The position numbers were made by a program, and so were the translations under genes. The notes beneath the pieces were generated by a model that had not been told where the DNA came from, did no database searches, and saw nothing but the letters and a program-made list of their open reading frames with translations. This document shows positions 21,191 to 32,720 of a stretch of DNA of 64,000 nt, in pieces (within the stretch, counting starts at the first letter, position 1; the number at the start of each line of letters is the position of its first letter). Source of the stretch: Bretschneidera sinensis (taxonomy: Eukaryota; Streptophyta; Magnoliopsida; Brassicales; Akaniaceae); contig CM043697.1 in the NCBI GenBank assembly GCA_023935145.1, positions 43,792,501 through 43,856,500 on the forward strand. The letters run 5' to 3'.

Positions 21191-24070
21191 ATGGCTGAAG
21201 GAGAAGAGAGTATCGAGCTTAAATTCCGTATTTATGATGGAACAGATATAGGGCATAGTACTTATTCGTTATCTACGACTGTGGCAACTGTTAAGCAAAG
21301 GCTTCTTGCTGAGTGGCCTCAAGGTCATCTGCCTTTTATATGCATCTCTTTTCCCCTCCCCTTTCATTTTTCTGATGATGTGATTGTCAAAATTAAATGT
21401 CAGTGCTCAAACTCACTGCAACTATTTTTCATGTTGTTACCTTTTATCTGTTATCTAACCACTTTTGGAACTAATTGTGGTTTGAGGATCATTTGTATAT
21501 CATGTTTTTTCTATTATTACCTTTTATCTGTTAACTCTGTGATTGTCAAGATATGTGCTGTCGGCAGTATGAAATGCATTTAGCATAACCTACGAAAAAT
21601 TATCTCCAATACAAGTGCTCTTACCCGCGAAATTTTGACCGAATTCTTGTAGTAAAGTAACAATTACAGACGGTTTTTGGGTGCATGAAATTGAAAAGAT
21701 TGAAATGATATAATTCTGGCATTAATTGTTATCTTTCATATAGTATCTGTTGTACCACATAATAAATATTATTTGGACTTTGCTTGTGTTTGATCTCTCT
21801 ACTATTTTTGTGGTTTGATTAAAAGGACTAGATTTACATAATATTTTTTTACAGAAGCATGACTACTTTTTTCTTTATAAGTGCAAAAACACTACTACTG
21901 TGAGCTCACATGAAAAATATATTTTAACTGTATATGGCTAATGTGTATGCACAATTACGGGATTTCAGCTTATATTTATTTTCTGGTGCTGCACCTCCGT
22001 CTGAATTTTTTATGGAGTCTCCTTTTCTGTACAGACAAAACAGGCACACCAAAGTCCATAAATGATGTGAAACTCATACACCCTGGTAAAATTTTGGAAA
22101 ATAGCAAGACTCTTGCTGATTCCAGGATAAACTTTGGTGACCTTCCTGGCGGTGTTATCACCATGCATGTGGTTGTACAGCCTCCTATAGCTAAAAAGAA
22201 GGCAGGTTAGTTCAATTCTCTTCCTGAGAGTGTTATTACCATTGGTTTTCATGGCAAAATTAGCAACTAATAATAAATTCTACATCTTTTGCTGTTTTTT
22301 TAGCTAAAGCAACACCTACTGTAGACTGTACCCTTATATCTTAATGTGCCAGTAGAGAAACCTTATAGTAAGTTATTAATTTTTTCTTTCTTTCTTTCTC
22401 TCTTTCTTCTTTTATAATCAACGGATTAGTTATGCCTTATTTGAAGGGGTATTTAGATGTTCTATTAAAATCAGATTCCTCCATTTGAGGATAGCTTCTT
22501 TCCATTGAAAAATATATTGAACGTGTGGGTATTAAGAGTTATATATGATTGTTGCTAGGTCTGTGATAATTTGAGCACACACTTCTGTCAAGGAGAAAAT
22601 CACCAAAAGATGCTGACAATTTTGTTAAGAATACTAAAAGAAATTTATATTTATCAGAGTTAGTTGCATGATAACTACTTCAATGAATCATTTGAGTTCA
22701 CATTAATTGTCTTTGTCTTTCTCTGAATGCTGATTTGACTGCCTCTTAATCCTATGCTGAACAGCCCATTCTGGTAATGTATGCACTTACTGTTATCTCA
22801 TTGTTTTTGTCTTGCTTTATGGAAGAATGTGGATTCCTTCATTGTTTGATTTAGTGTGGGTCTTAAGAGCTTCTCGTAGAACCTTTAAAGAGAATGCCTA
22901 AAGGATATTATTGAACCCTGGATAGCCTCTTTAGTATGTCTTGGATGACCTCTTTATTACATTGTGTTGTCCCCGAATTGTGGTATGCTGTGGTCCATTT
23001 GCTCATCAAAGGCAATGCCAAAGAAAACCGATTAGAAGATCATTAAGGTTCACTTGCTGAGAAGATAGGGTCTCAAGTTTTCACTTGATGGTTCCTGGAA
23101 CTTCGAGTTGCAGTTCATGAATCAATTTCAAGCTCTTTGAGTAGTTTGAAACATTAGAAACCCTATTTATCATGTTATTTCTCAAGGTAGATCTTGCTAT
23201 TTCAAGTTTTGGACTTCTGTAACTGATTAAATTAAACTGGCTCCTTTTGTATGCTTACAAACTGGGGAGAGAAGTTCTAGCTTGTGAGCAGGGGCAGAGC
23301 CATGTTGAGTTGAGTGGGGGCGATTGCCCCCATTCAAATTTCCAAAGTCCTTGAAGTACTATGTATAAGTACAAAAGAGTTCTCGAGAAAAAAGAACTTT
23401 GTTGACCCCACTGGCGTAAAAGGAAGTAGGGTCAAGCTTTAGTAAAAAAAAGGGTAGTTACTTAGTTATATAAAGAGGAAAATTTCTATTATCTCTCCAT
23501 GTCACCAAGAAATAGATTAGGTGGTGTAAATATTTTAGAGACCAGAACACCTTAAATTATGGTTTAAGGTTGATCCATTGAGTTGAATACTCAATCTTAA
23601 AAAAATTGTTTTGTAATTTGTTTTGTTTCATATTTATCTCTTTCTTTGGCAGAAAATTGTGCCCTGCTTGGTGGTGTCACCAAGGCTATGGAATGTGGCA
23701 ATTAATATTGATCATTTAATTTATGGACTGTTTGTTTTACATTTTTGATGATGTGTACGATTGAGATTAATATAGAGAACCAGGATCCATGGAAAAAGTA
23801 TTATAAAAGATAATAACAGGAAAAAAAACTAAGAAGATGCAATTTAATTTCCTGAGCAATGAATAGTTAACTACTATTTGCTCAATCTCTCTCTCTGGGT
23901 ATTATTTGATCAGAATCATGATGTTTCATGCTTCATTTTATTAAAGTTTGTTTCTATAGGTATACTAGGATGGTCCCATCCCTTCTTTATCTTTACTATA
24001 CTGGTGTATTGCAGAGAAGAATCAGTCGGAGATGCAGAAGCTGAACTCTTGTGGGTGTATTATCCTTTAA
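21191..24070 (+). CDS. MUB: Membrane-anchored ubiquitin-fold protein, 119 aa
   Basis: Three coding exons join in frame: 21191-21323, 22035-22205 and 24015-24070 (133+171+56 = 360 nt). The product starts MAEGEESIELKFRIYDGTDI, has a ubiquitin-like fold with KLIHPGKILENSKTL and GVITMHVVVQPP, and ends in CIIL, a CaaX box with Leu, typical of geranylgeranylation. MUB proteins are prenylated and hold certain ubiquitin-conjugating enzymes at the plasma membrane. Length and exon placement match the plant family. Intron 2 is 1.8 kb. If it is retained, or if an alternative acceptor at 22303 is used, the product loses the CaaX end. An internally deleted gypsy element lies about 200 bp past the stop. Confidence 0.93.
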
Positions 24071-24277
24071 TTTGGGAAGCATGCTCTGTTTCTGATATTG
24101 CAGACATGGAAAATTTTTCATTGTTTCACTTTCCTTTATTACATATGTAGTCTCCCTTTATGTTGTAATCACTCTGTTATAAAACAAAATCAAAATATTA
24201 AGATGGTAGTTATCTTTTCTTATAGCAAAGTTTACAAGTTTACATGCATGTTCGTATCTCACTAAGGGAAAACAGTG
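24071..24277 (+). other. Probable MUB 3' untranslated region
   Basis: AT-rich sequence following the stop. It is cut at 24278 by a gypsy element, so distal 3' UTR sequence, if any, may continue after 28963. Confidence 0.4.
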
Positions 24278-25267
24278 TGATATGATCCACGCCAAGAACT
24301 AAGAAATTGGTGGATCAAGAAGACTTCCAAGATCGTCTAGAAACAGATTTATGTGAGACCGCGACCCGTTGCTTATATTGAAGCAAGAACCTCGGTATAA
24401 TGAAGACACCACAATCAATTTATGGAAGGATTGATTGATAAGTCGAAGATGAACGCCACGGAAACTCCGATAAGTTCAGAAGTTTTAAAAGAACCAAAGA
24501 GAAATTTCTCTTCGAAAGTATGAATCAAATCTGAATTGTCTTATTCCAAAAGCCAATGGCTATTTAAATACATGAGAATTCGTAACCAAATAGAAAAATG
24601 AAAACTAAAAAATAGGAAATAAATCTAAACAGAATTCTGGTAGGAATAGAAAACTATGAAATAGAAAATAAACCTAAATAGAATTTTGGTAACTTAAAAT
24701 TCAAATAAGGAAAGTACCTAACTTGGCATGCAAGCCTTATAATGCAACAATTAAATTTAGAAGGAAACAATTAAGAAAATGTGCAAGCTCAACGTAGATT
24801 CGGATGCAACAGCCTACTGGATTTCGGCCCATCATAACAGGCCCAAACGATATCTTTTTTGAAACTTTCTTAGGTTTAAATTGAAGTTCAAGATGTCATC
24901 TTTCCATCCTAACAAGTTTCAGCCCATTTGGAGTTGCGAGCAAGAAGATATGATCATTTTAATTCTGGTTGTCGGGTCCTCCCGAAATTCCAAAGTGGAA
25001 CCCGAAATTCCAAAGTGGAAGTTCCCTTGGATCATGGAAACCCATCCTTTTGGATCATGTATAGCATTATCCTTGGGCCCCCAAAGATGGTTCTTAGCCC
25101 AAATATGTTGAATAAGCCAATTGAGAGTTTTCTTGAACCGTTTAGCTCGGGCCCTTATAACTGGACCAATTGAAACTTGAATAAACCGTTTAGCTCGGGC
25201 CCTTGTAACTTGACCAATTGAAACTTGAATAGGATCTGTCTCCCATTTGTTAGTCGTGTCCTCATCA
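24278..25267 (-). repeat. LTR of gypsy element A (3' LTR, 990 bp)
   Basis: A direct copy of 28013-28958 with many scattered differences, so the insertion is older than the Athila element. It contains a 48-bp tandem duplication (25139-25186 and 25187-25234), also present in the other LTR. Confidence 0.9.
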
Positions 25268-26610
25268 TTCCCCTCTTCTTGAAAATGATTTGTCCTCAAA
25301 TCATCACCTACATCAAAAGGGCGTAAATCAGAAACATTGAAAGTGGTATTATCAGTGTACTCACTTGGTAAATCCAATTTGTATGCATTGTTATTGATGT
25401 GCTCAAGGACTTGAAAATGAGCATTAGTTAATTTTTCTTCGATCAATTGGAACCCCTTCTCTTGCTCGTCTCCCCATTTGAATCTAACGTTCTTCTTGAT
25501 GACTTCGCTAAGTGGTGCGGCAATACTGCTAAAGTCTTTCATGAACCTCTTGCAAAAACTAGCAAGTCCATGAAAACTATGAACTTGACCTACACTCGTG
25601 GGACTTGGCCATGGTAAGCCATGTGGAATCTCCTCGGGAAATATATCATCAAACTCCTGTAAAAGAGAAACAATAGAACTAGGCAAAGATGAGTCAAATT
25701 GGTTAGTGTTTAACGCCTCTTTGTACAAAAGTACAATCATTGGCTGATTTAAAATCACCGCTCTTTTTATTTCAGTCGTTCTTGCATAGAAATTTGTTTT
25801 TCTCTCAATGGCCGAATCAGCTCTCTTATTTTCTATCTCAATTTTTTTGACCTCTCTCATTTTCTCTTTCTGGTTTTCATTCGTTCTCTTTTTCTCACTC
25901 TCTTTCGTTTGCTCACTCTCTTTTTGTAACCTCACTTGATCTTTATAAACCTGCTTTGGTGTCAAAGGAACTAGAGTGATTGTTCTTTGATTTCTTACAA
26001 ACGAATATTTGTTGGTGAAGTCATCATGCTTAACACATCGATCGAATTGCCATGGCCGGCCTAGTAACAAGTGTCCAGCTTGCATCGGAACTACATCACA
26101 CAAAACTTCATCTTCATATTTTCCAATACGAAAGGAAACTAACACATGTATGTTCACCCTCAGTTCATCACTATTATTGAGCCATTGTAACTTGTAAGGC
26201 CGAGGATGTTTAATCGTTGGCAGCCCTAATTTCCCAACCACTGTAGTGCTAGCAACGTTGGTACAACTACCTCCATCAATAATCATACTACATAACTTGT
26301 TTTGCACGTGGCATCTAGTATGGAAGATATTTTCTCGCTGCACTTTATCATCTTCTTTGATTTGCACACTTAGAGCTCTCCTTGCAACCAACAATTCTCT
26401 TTGGGCAGCGTATTCCTCATCACCCGCATCCTCCAATGGTGGCATAGATTTGGTATCTTCTTCGCCCTCGGTTTCAATTTCACCATTATCTCGCAATACC
26501 ATAACTCTTTTGTTCGGACATTGGCTTGCTGTAACCCCTGCCTTGGCATTTAAAACACTTAATATCATGATTTCTAGTGGTGGAATAGTCAGTTTTACCT
26601 TGATTTCCAT
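24919..26610 (-). pseudogene. Protease and fused pol tail of gypsy element A
   Basis: The 563-codon frame starts just after a frameshifted gag zinc knuckle. It has the protease motif DGGSCTNVAS and the flap-distal LLLGRPWQFDR, a Glu/Lys-rich linker, then FDDIFPEEIPHGLP, where the reverse transcriptase should start. It jumps (near 25610) to WPSPTSVGQVHSFHGLASF, which normally follows the reverse transcriptase, and jumps again (near 25430) to a C-terminal chromodomain-like tail with ARAKRF motifs. The frame runs into the LTR and ends at 24919. Both joins are in frame. The YXDD motif and integrase triad are absent. The tail carries a duplicated 16-residue unit. Confidence 0.8.
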
Positions 26611-26699
26611 GGCTGGTACTTTTTTGTTTTTGCTCGGTTTTGGGCTTGGCCGTGGCTTGCTTCACAAAATTCGGCCTCCAAGATGAACCCGAGTTAGGG

Positions 26700-27502
26700 T
26701 TTTGTCATGTATTGCTGCCCCTCCTCTTGAGTTGGTTCTCAATTTTGACAGCCATGTGCATCATATCTTCCAATTCCACATAATGATGCAACTCCACCGA
26801 ATTAGCAATTTCCAGGTTCAAACCAGCCAAGAACCTAGTCATAGTAGCCTCTTGATCCTCCTCTACATTTGCTCGAATCATAGCTACTTCCATCTCTTTA
26901 TAATAATCCTCCACACTCCGACTACCTTGTGTAAGACTTTACAATTTTTGGTATAACTCACGGTAATAATGGCTTGGAACAAACCGTTTCCTCATCACAG
27001 TTTTCATCTCCTCCCAAGTCTCTATTGGACGCTCTCTATTTCTCCTCCTATTTAACATTAGCTGATCCCACCAAACAATCGCATAGTCAAAAAATTCAAT
27101 GGCCGCAAGTTTAACCTTTTTAAGTTCGGAATAATTATGACAATCAAACGCTAATTCTATCTTCTTTTCCCACTCAAGGTAAGCTTTAGGATCGTTTTTG
27201 CCTTGAAACGATGGAATCTTCATCTTAATACTACCCAAGTTATTGTCTTCCCGATTCCTAGCTTCTCTACCTCGACCACCAAATCTCCTATGGCTAACAA
27301 TTGATTCCCGATCATCTTCTTCATCAAATCTATTCCCATAATACTCTTCATCTTCAACTCTCTCTCCCCTAAGTTGAACTCTCTCCCTACTACGCACATT
27401 AGGAGCGTTTTGTTGCTGCCCCACACGTGCATTCTCTACCCGATCAATCCGCTTATGAACCTGTTCCATCTCTGTTCGCAATACTCTTCTCATCTCACCC
27501 AT
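26700..27502 (-). pseudogene. Gag of gypsy element A (broken)
   Basis: The gag reads MGEMRRVLRTEMEQ, a charged Arg/Glu-rich part, then the retrotransposon gag domain (KIPSFQGKNDPKAYLEWEKK, WDQLMLNRRR, MKTVMRKRFVPSHYY). It meets a stop at about 26939 and resumes in the same frame as SVEDYYKEMEVAM to 26705. Downstream CFKCQGRG is the start of a zinc knuckle disrupted by a frameshift. The domain order is that of plant Ty3/gypsy chromoviruses. Confidence 0.8.
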
Positions 27503-27997
27503 TTAGCTTCCATGAGCAACTTCGGATCACCATCTCCCGACGTATCTCCAGAATTATTTTTGTTCTTGTCGTCTGACATGTTTGCTGCAAAAATAACGTT
27601 AGAAAAAAAAAGCACCTCACACACTCCCTCACGTGTTTCACTAAAAGAATGAGTCACTCAATTTCACTCGTGTTTTCACAAAAAAATCATATTGGTTTTT
27701 CCCCTCTTATGTGCTCACCAATCTTGCCTTTTTTCACTCGTAATAATCCTCTATAGGTTCTTATCAAACTAACCGAACAAGTATCAAAGTTTCCAGCAAC
27801 AATTCACCAATAACTCACAAAGAAATTCAGAAATGAGGATTGAAATGATTGAATCTAAATATTACACACTTTTTTTTCATGTTTTTTTTTTTCCTAAACT
27901 GGAAATTTTTTTTTCTTTTTTTTTTCCAATTTCGTTTTTTTTTCACTTTTTTTTTTTTATGAATCAAAACAAAAGATAAGCAAACCTGCAACTAGAA

Positions 27998-28010
27998 GGC
28001 TCTGATACCA
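27998..28010 (-). promoter_or_regulatory. Primer binding site (initiator tRNA-Met), element A
   Basis: The minus strand TGGTATCAGAGCC is two bases from the LTR edge and is the common plant retroelement primer site. Confidence 0.8.
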
Positions 28011-28012
28011 AC

Positions 28013-28958
28013 TGATATGATCCACACCAAGAACTAAGAAATTGATGGATCAAGAAGACTTCCAAGACCGTCTAGAAACAGATTTATGTGAGACCGCGAC
28101 CCGTTTATATTGAAGCAAGAACCTTGGTATAATGAAGACGCCACAATCAATTTATGGAATGATTGATTGATAAGTCAAAGATGAACGCCACGGAAACTCC
28201 GATAAGTTTAGAAGTTCTAAAAGAACCAAAGAGAAATTTCTCTCCAAAAATATGAATCAAATCTGAATTGTCTTATTCCAAAAGCCAATGACTATTTAAA
28301 TACATGAGAATTTGTAACCAAATAGAAAAAGGAAAACTAAAAAATAAGAAATAAACCTAAATAGAATTCTGGTAGGAATAGGAAACTACGAAATAGGAAA
28401 TAAACCTAAATAGAATTTTGGTAACCTAAAATTCAAATAAGAAAAGTACCTAACTTGGCATGCAAGCCTTATAATGCAACAATTAAATTTAGAAGGAAAC
28501 AATTAAGAAAAAGTGCAAGCCCAACGTAGATTCGGATGCAACAGCCTTTTTGAAACTTTCTTAAGTCTAAATTGAAGTTCAAGACGTCATCTTTCCATCC
28601 TAACAAGTTTCAGCGCATTTGGAGTTGCGAGCAAGAAGATATGATCATTTTAATTCTGGTTGTCGGGTCCTCCCGAAATTCCAAAGTGGAACCCGAAATT
28701 CAAAAGTGGAAGTTCCCTTGGATCATGGAAACTCATCCTTGTGGATCATGTATAGTATTATCCTTAGGCCCCCAAAGATGGTTCTTAGCCCAAATATGTT
28801 GAATAAGCCAATTGAGAGTTTTCTTCAACCGTTTAGCTCGGGCCCTTATAATTGGACCAATTAGAACTTGAATAAACCGTTTAGCTCGGGCCCTTGTAAC
28901 TTGACCAATTGAAACTTGAATAGGATCTGCCTCCCATTTGTTAGTCATGTCCTCATCA
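28013..28958 (-). repeat. LTR of gypsy element A (5' LTR, 946 bp)
   Basis: Partner of 24278-25267; boundaries are set by TG..CA ends and the CAGTG duplication. Confidence 0.9.
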
Positions 28959-28963
28959 CAGTG

Positions 28964-29983
28964 AGTATTATGAATCATGCAAGCATGTATGTGCTATATT
29001 TTTATCCTTCTCTTTCCTCTTTTCTCTTTTTGGAGAGTGGTGGGCAAAAACAGTAGTCACATAAGTCAATCATCTCCCATGTTCTTTATTCCATCTTTTG
29101 TTATTTACGTCTTTTCTGCTCTTTTGAAGTCCCAGTAAAATATTACATGTGAAAAAAGAAGTGAAATATCAAGGAAGTACATAAAACAGTTTCACAGAAC
29201 TTTTAGAAATATGGGGTAGACCAAAAGTTGTTATAGAAATGTCGATAACATGGGCTAGGGAAAAAGTTAAATCCCTTGCATATTGGCTGCTGGTGACCCA
29301 AATGCAACTTAAGTTCAGTTTTCTGTCAAAATTATGGCATTTGGTTATATATATATACCCATTAATGATCTATTACAGACACTCTGAATGTTGGCTGTTA
29401 CTGTTACAAATTTTTGAAAGCATTTTTGGAAAATGAAGTTTCACTGCGAGAGTTCTGTTTATCAACCTTAAAGAGGAGCTCTTGTTGGGCTTTTTCTGCT
29501 GCTGATTCCAAGTCCGTAGAGACATGCTTATTCACCCTGTATGTTCTCGGTATGTTCACACACTGTTTTTTTTACTCCCAACTGAAAGATCATCAGTCTT
29601 TTATTCATTTTCATTATTTTTCCTTTTTAAGTTTTTTCCCACTTCATATTCTACTTTGAAGCAAACTGTGTTCGGCTTGAACTTTCCAGGGAGGTTATTA
29701 TCTTACTGATTATGGACTGTCAATGCTAATGGGCATCTAGTCATGAAGTTTGTGGAAACTTTATTGCTGTACCTTGTATTTCACCATGTTGTTTGTCCAT
29801 TTTGAAAAATTAAATTCAATCTTAGTTAAGTTTTTTACATTTATGTTTTCTAAACAATTCTATTATTAAATCTATGTATTAAATAAGAATATTTATGTAA
29901 AGTAAATTATAATTTAATGAGTTGTAACATTAATTATTACGTCTCTTAAAAAGTAAGATTTCCTATATATACTTAATATATAT
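28964..29983. other. Intergenic, no gene recognised
   Basis: AT-rich DNA. Before the gypsy insertion it would have lain directly after 24277, so part may be distal MUB 3' flank. Short ORFs show no domain. Confidence 0.4.
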
Positions 29984-31527
29984 TAGGGGTTAGCATGAAA
30001 CCCGGTTGACCCACGAAACTGATCCAAACCGATATAATGGGTTGGGTTAGGTTGTATCTTTCTAGAGATTGGATTGGGTTGGGTTGGGTTGAAAATATTT
30101 TGAACTCGGTGGGTTGGGTTGGGTTATGGGTTCAAAATTTTCAACCCGATCCAAACCAGTAACCCGGTCAAATATATAATTATATATTTTATATTTATTG
30201 ACTATAAAATAGTGTATAAATAATTATAGTATAATTGTAAAATATATAATTATAAAATATTCATTCTAATTACTACTAGTGTGTAAAATTATATATAGCA
30301 GATACTTCAATGTCCAAATAAGTCTCATATTTTCCAATTACCCATATTTTAGTTTTAAATATTTACATTAGAAACAAAGACTGATTTCTAATTATGAAAT
30401 AGTTTTCATTATTATTCTTAAGCAGATAACTTTAATCAGAAAAAATTGATACACAATTAACTTATGCTAACAAAATTTTGATTTCTTGTACTGTTGTAAC
30501 TATAAAATAAAATAGAAATTAACACTCTAATCTACAAGATTTCAATCGAGATCAATGTATGCAGATAAACTTATATTCCAAAAAGATGTACCATAATGTT
30601 GATGGAAGAAATGTTGAATGTATGATAAAGCTTAGTAATCCCAACTTGCTAGAAGTCTTTCAAGCAAACATTATTGAACTATTCAATTTGCCTCTCTGTG
30701 ATATTTTAAGAGCCCCCATGTCGCTTCCAAGTGCATTAAAACATAGTCCAAAAATTAGATTTATTAAGAGAAAGCACTTGCACGGCCAACAAATACTGAG
30801 TTACTAAAATATATTATTAGTAACTGTCCAGAAATCCATATTTCCTTCGTAATTGAACTATCTTCTAAAGTAAGTTAAATTCATGTCAACTAAAGCAGTT
30901 CCTAGCGTAACATTCAGATGAAGATTGTGTTTTTCAATATAACGATGAATCCATATTCTAATATCAAGGGCTCTGGGTTGTGAGTGTGCAGATAAGTAAT
31001 TGACCATGGTCACTTCATCATGCTCTATATTACTCGCTTGCATTTCATGAAACAAAGCCAAAACATCCTTACCAAGTTTGGTTTCAACATAGCCTCCAAT
31101 TATGGCATTCTATGACAAATCATCCTTCTCTTTTATGTCATCAAAAAACTTCTTAGAAATATCCAAAAAAAAACCAAATTTAGCATTGCCTATAGCCATT
31201 GTAGTCCATAAGACAATTTTTCTCTTTTCCATGTTATCAAATATTATTTGTGACACACATATTTTACTTGTAATATGAATGGATATAGTTTTGGATTTAA
31301 TAGAATATTTTTTTTGTTATGTAATATGTATGGTTTAATTATTTAGTAAAAAAAATATATCAATCCGATGACCCAAACCGACCCAAACCGATTAGAATGG
31401 GTTGGATTGGGTTGAGGTTAGATGGGTTCATGGGTTGGGTTGGGTTGAGATTTTTTCAACTCGGTATAAATGGGTTTGATTGAAATTTTAGGATAACCCG
31501 ACCCAAACCGACCCATGCTCACCCTTA
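29984..31527. mobile_element. hAT-like TIR element, copy 2, carrying a PPR gene fragment
   Basis: The ends are inverted (TAGGGGTTAGCATG and, from the right, TAAGGGTGAGCATG). They are flanked by ATATATAT/ATAGATAT, an 8-bp duplication with one mismatch, the size hAT transposons make. Both subterminal regions have runs of GGGTTGGGTT and AACCCGACCC. No transposase was found, so it is nonautonomous. The middle holds host-gene sequence (see the PPR entry). Assignment to hAT rests on duplication length and end motif only. Confidence 0.7.
30858..31255 (-). pseudogene. Captured fragment of a pentatricopeptide repeat (PPR) gene
   Basis: The minus strand encodes about 130 residues with the PPR pattern: IIFDNMEKRKIVLWTTM, ISKKFFDDIKEKDDLS, a stop where Trp is expected, NAIIGGYVETKLGKDVLALF, then HDEVTMVNYLSAHSQ and IHRYIEKHNLHLNVTLGTAL. 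This is the layout of plant PLS-type PPR proteins, which act on organellar RNA. Here it is only three to four repeats, has an in-frame stop, no start context, and lies wholly within the TIR element, so it is a captured piece and not a gene. Confidence 0.8.
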
Positions 31528-32399
31528 ATAGATATGGGATAAAGGTTGTACAAAGTATAGAATTAGAAAGACACTAAAAATGGTAATGATAAGTGATTAA
31601 GAAGACGTGATTAAATTTTATTTTTTTATTTTTTATTTGATGATGTATTTTTTAGTCATTAAAAGAAAAAACAATCTCTTTTGACATTGGGTAAAAGATG
31701 AAAGTTAGACTGAGATAATATAGCAAAAATATTTTGTTAGATCGGGTCTAAAATATTTGGTTTTAAATCAGTTTGAAACTTCATTGGTAATTTTAATAAA
31801 CTTCGTTAATTATGTTATTATAATTATAGGATCCAAAATATAATTTTATAAGTGACGTTTTTCAAAATTACTAATAAAATTTTGAACTGATCTAAAATAT
31901 TAATTTTAGACTCGATCTAACCAAGAATTAATAGTAACGTAAACTCCTTTCAAAGTATTTCAGCATTACAGATTATGCCTTGTGAAGGCTTAATTGGGAG
32001 AACGTTTGCAGAACCTCTTTTTTACCGATAAAAAAGGGGCTTGAAGGCTAGAAGCAAAATCAATTTGTTTGCTAAGCATTCAAAGAGTAATAAATTTTCA
32101 AAAGACAAGAAATATCAAATATCATCCTAAATTCTATCCTGTTTTAGGCTAGAGGTCTATAGGCGAATTCAGTATTGAATCACATATAGAGTGAATATGA
32201 ATAAAATGATGGTTAATTAGACTGAACTTTCATTAAAAAAAAAAAAAAAGGAATAATAGAATTTGACTGAGTTTTGAACCGATTGAGGTACATGATCTTC
32301 TTCTTTTTTTTGGTATAACAGGATAACAAAAGAAAGACACTAGGACATTAAAGTCCCTCTTGGGAAAGCAATGCCCATGGCATTAACAGAAGACTAGTC
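31528..32399. other. Intergenic, no gene recognised
   Basis: AT-rich sequence with homopolymer runs; nothing with coding character. Confidence 0.45.
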
Positions 32400-32720
32400 A
32401 TTTCTTGCGTAGGATGATGAATCAAGTGGAACTCAATCTGTCTCTAAGTCCTGTTTTATCTTCACCCATCCATCTAAAGGAGCTTCCCAATAAATATCTG
32501 GCCTGGACTGAATTTGCCCAGTAATCGCCTGAGAATACGCCAAGGCAACATGCATCAAATCCTTCTTAAACTCCTGAACTGGATAAGCAGTAGTATCCTC
32601 TCCTCCTACCGTAACTCGGCAACGCCAGACCAAGATTTTCCACACAGTCACTGCCAAGGTCAAAGCCCATTGGAACTCCCAATTGCTCCCACAACCTAAC
32701 TTAATGTTACTTAGACTTTT
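32400..32720 (-). pseudogene. LINE retrotransposon fragment (RNase H region)
   Basis: The minus strand reads NWEFQWALTLAVTVWKI, then WRCRVTVGGEDTT and, after about 50 residues, WEAPLDGWVKIKQDLE. The pattern of a Trp-rich linker followed by W..P..GWVK is that of the RNase H-like end of plant LINE ORF2. The usual DG after the WVK motif is altered. Only about 100 residues remain. Confidence 0.5.

Larger units (their letters stand above)
24278..28958 (-). mobile_element. Internally deleted Ty3/gypsy element A (gag-protease only)
   Basis: The LTRs (24278-25267 and 28013-28958) begin TGATATGATCC and end CCTCATCA. The element is flanked by a perfect CAGTG duplication (24273-24277, 28959-28963). A primer site GGCTCTGATACCA at 27998-28010 matches initiator tRNA-Met, and a purine tract (minus AAGAAGAGGGGAA) lies at 25268-25280. 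Internal length is only 2.7 kb. Gag and protease remain; the catalytic reverse transcriptase, RNase H and integrase core are missing, yet the retained tail still reads in frame. The left LTR has about 40 bp absent from the right one. It must have been mobilised by enzymes made elsewhere, unless the deletions came after insertion. Confidence 0.9.

Noticed and set aside
23280..23460. Repeat-like segment in MUB intron 2 (GGGGCAGAGCCATGTTGAG)
   Set aside because: It resembles dispersed plant repeats, but no ends or target duplication could be defined.
29984..31527. GGGTTGGGTT runs as interstitial telomere repeats
   Set aside because: Plant telomeres are TTTAGGG; these runs are five-base and subterminal to inverted ends.
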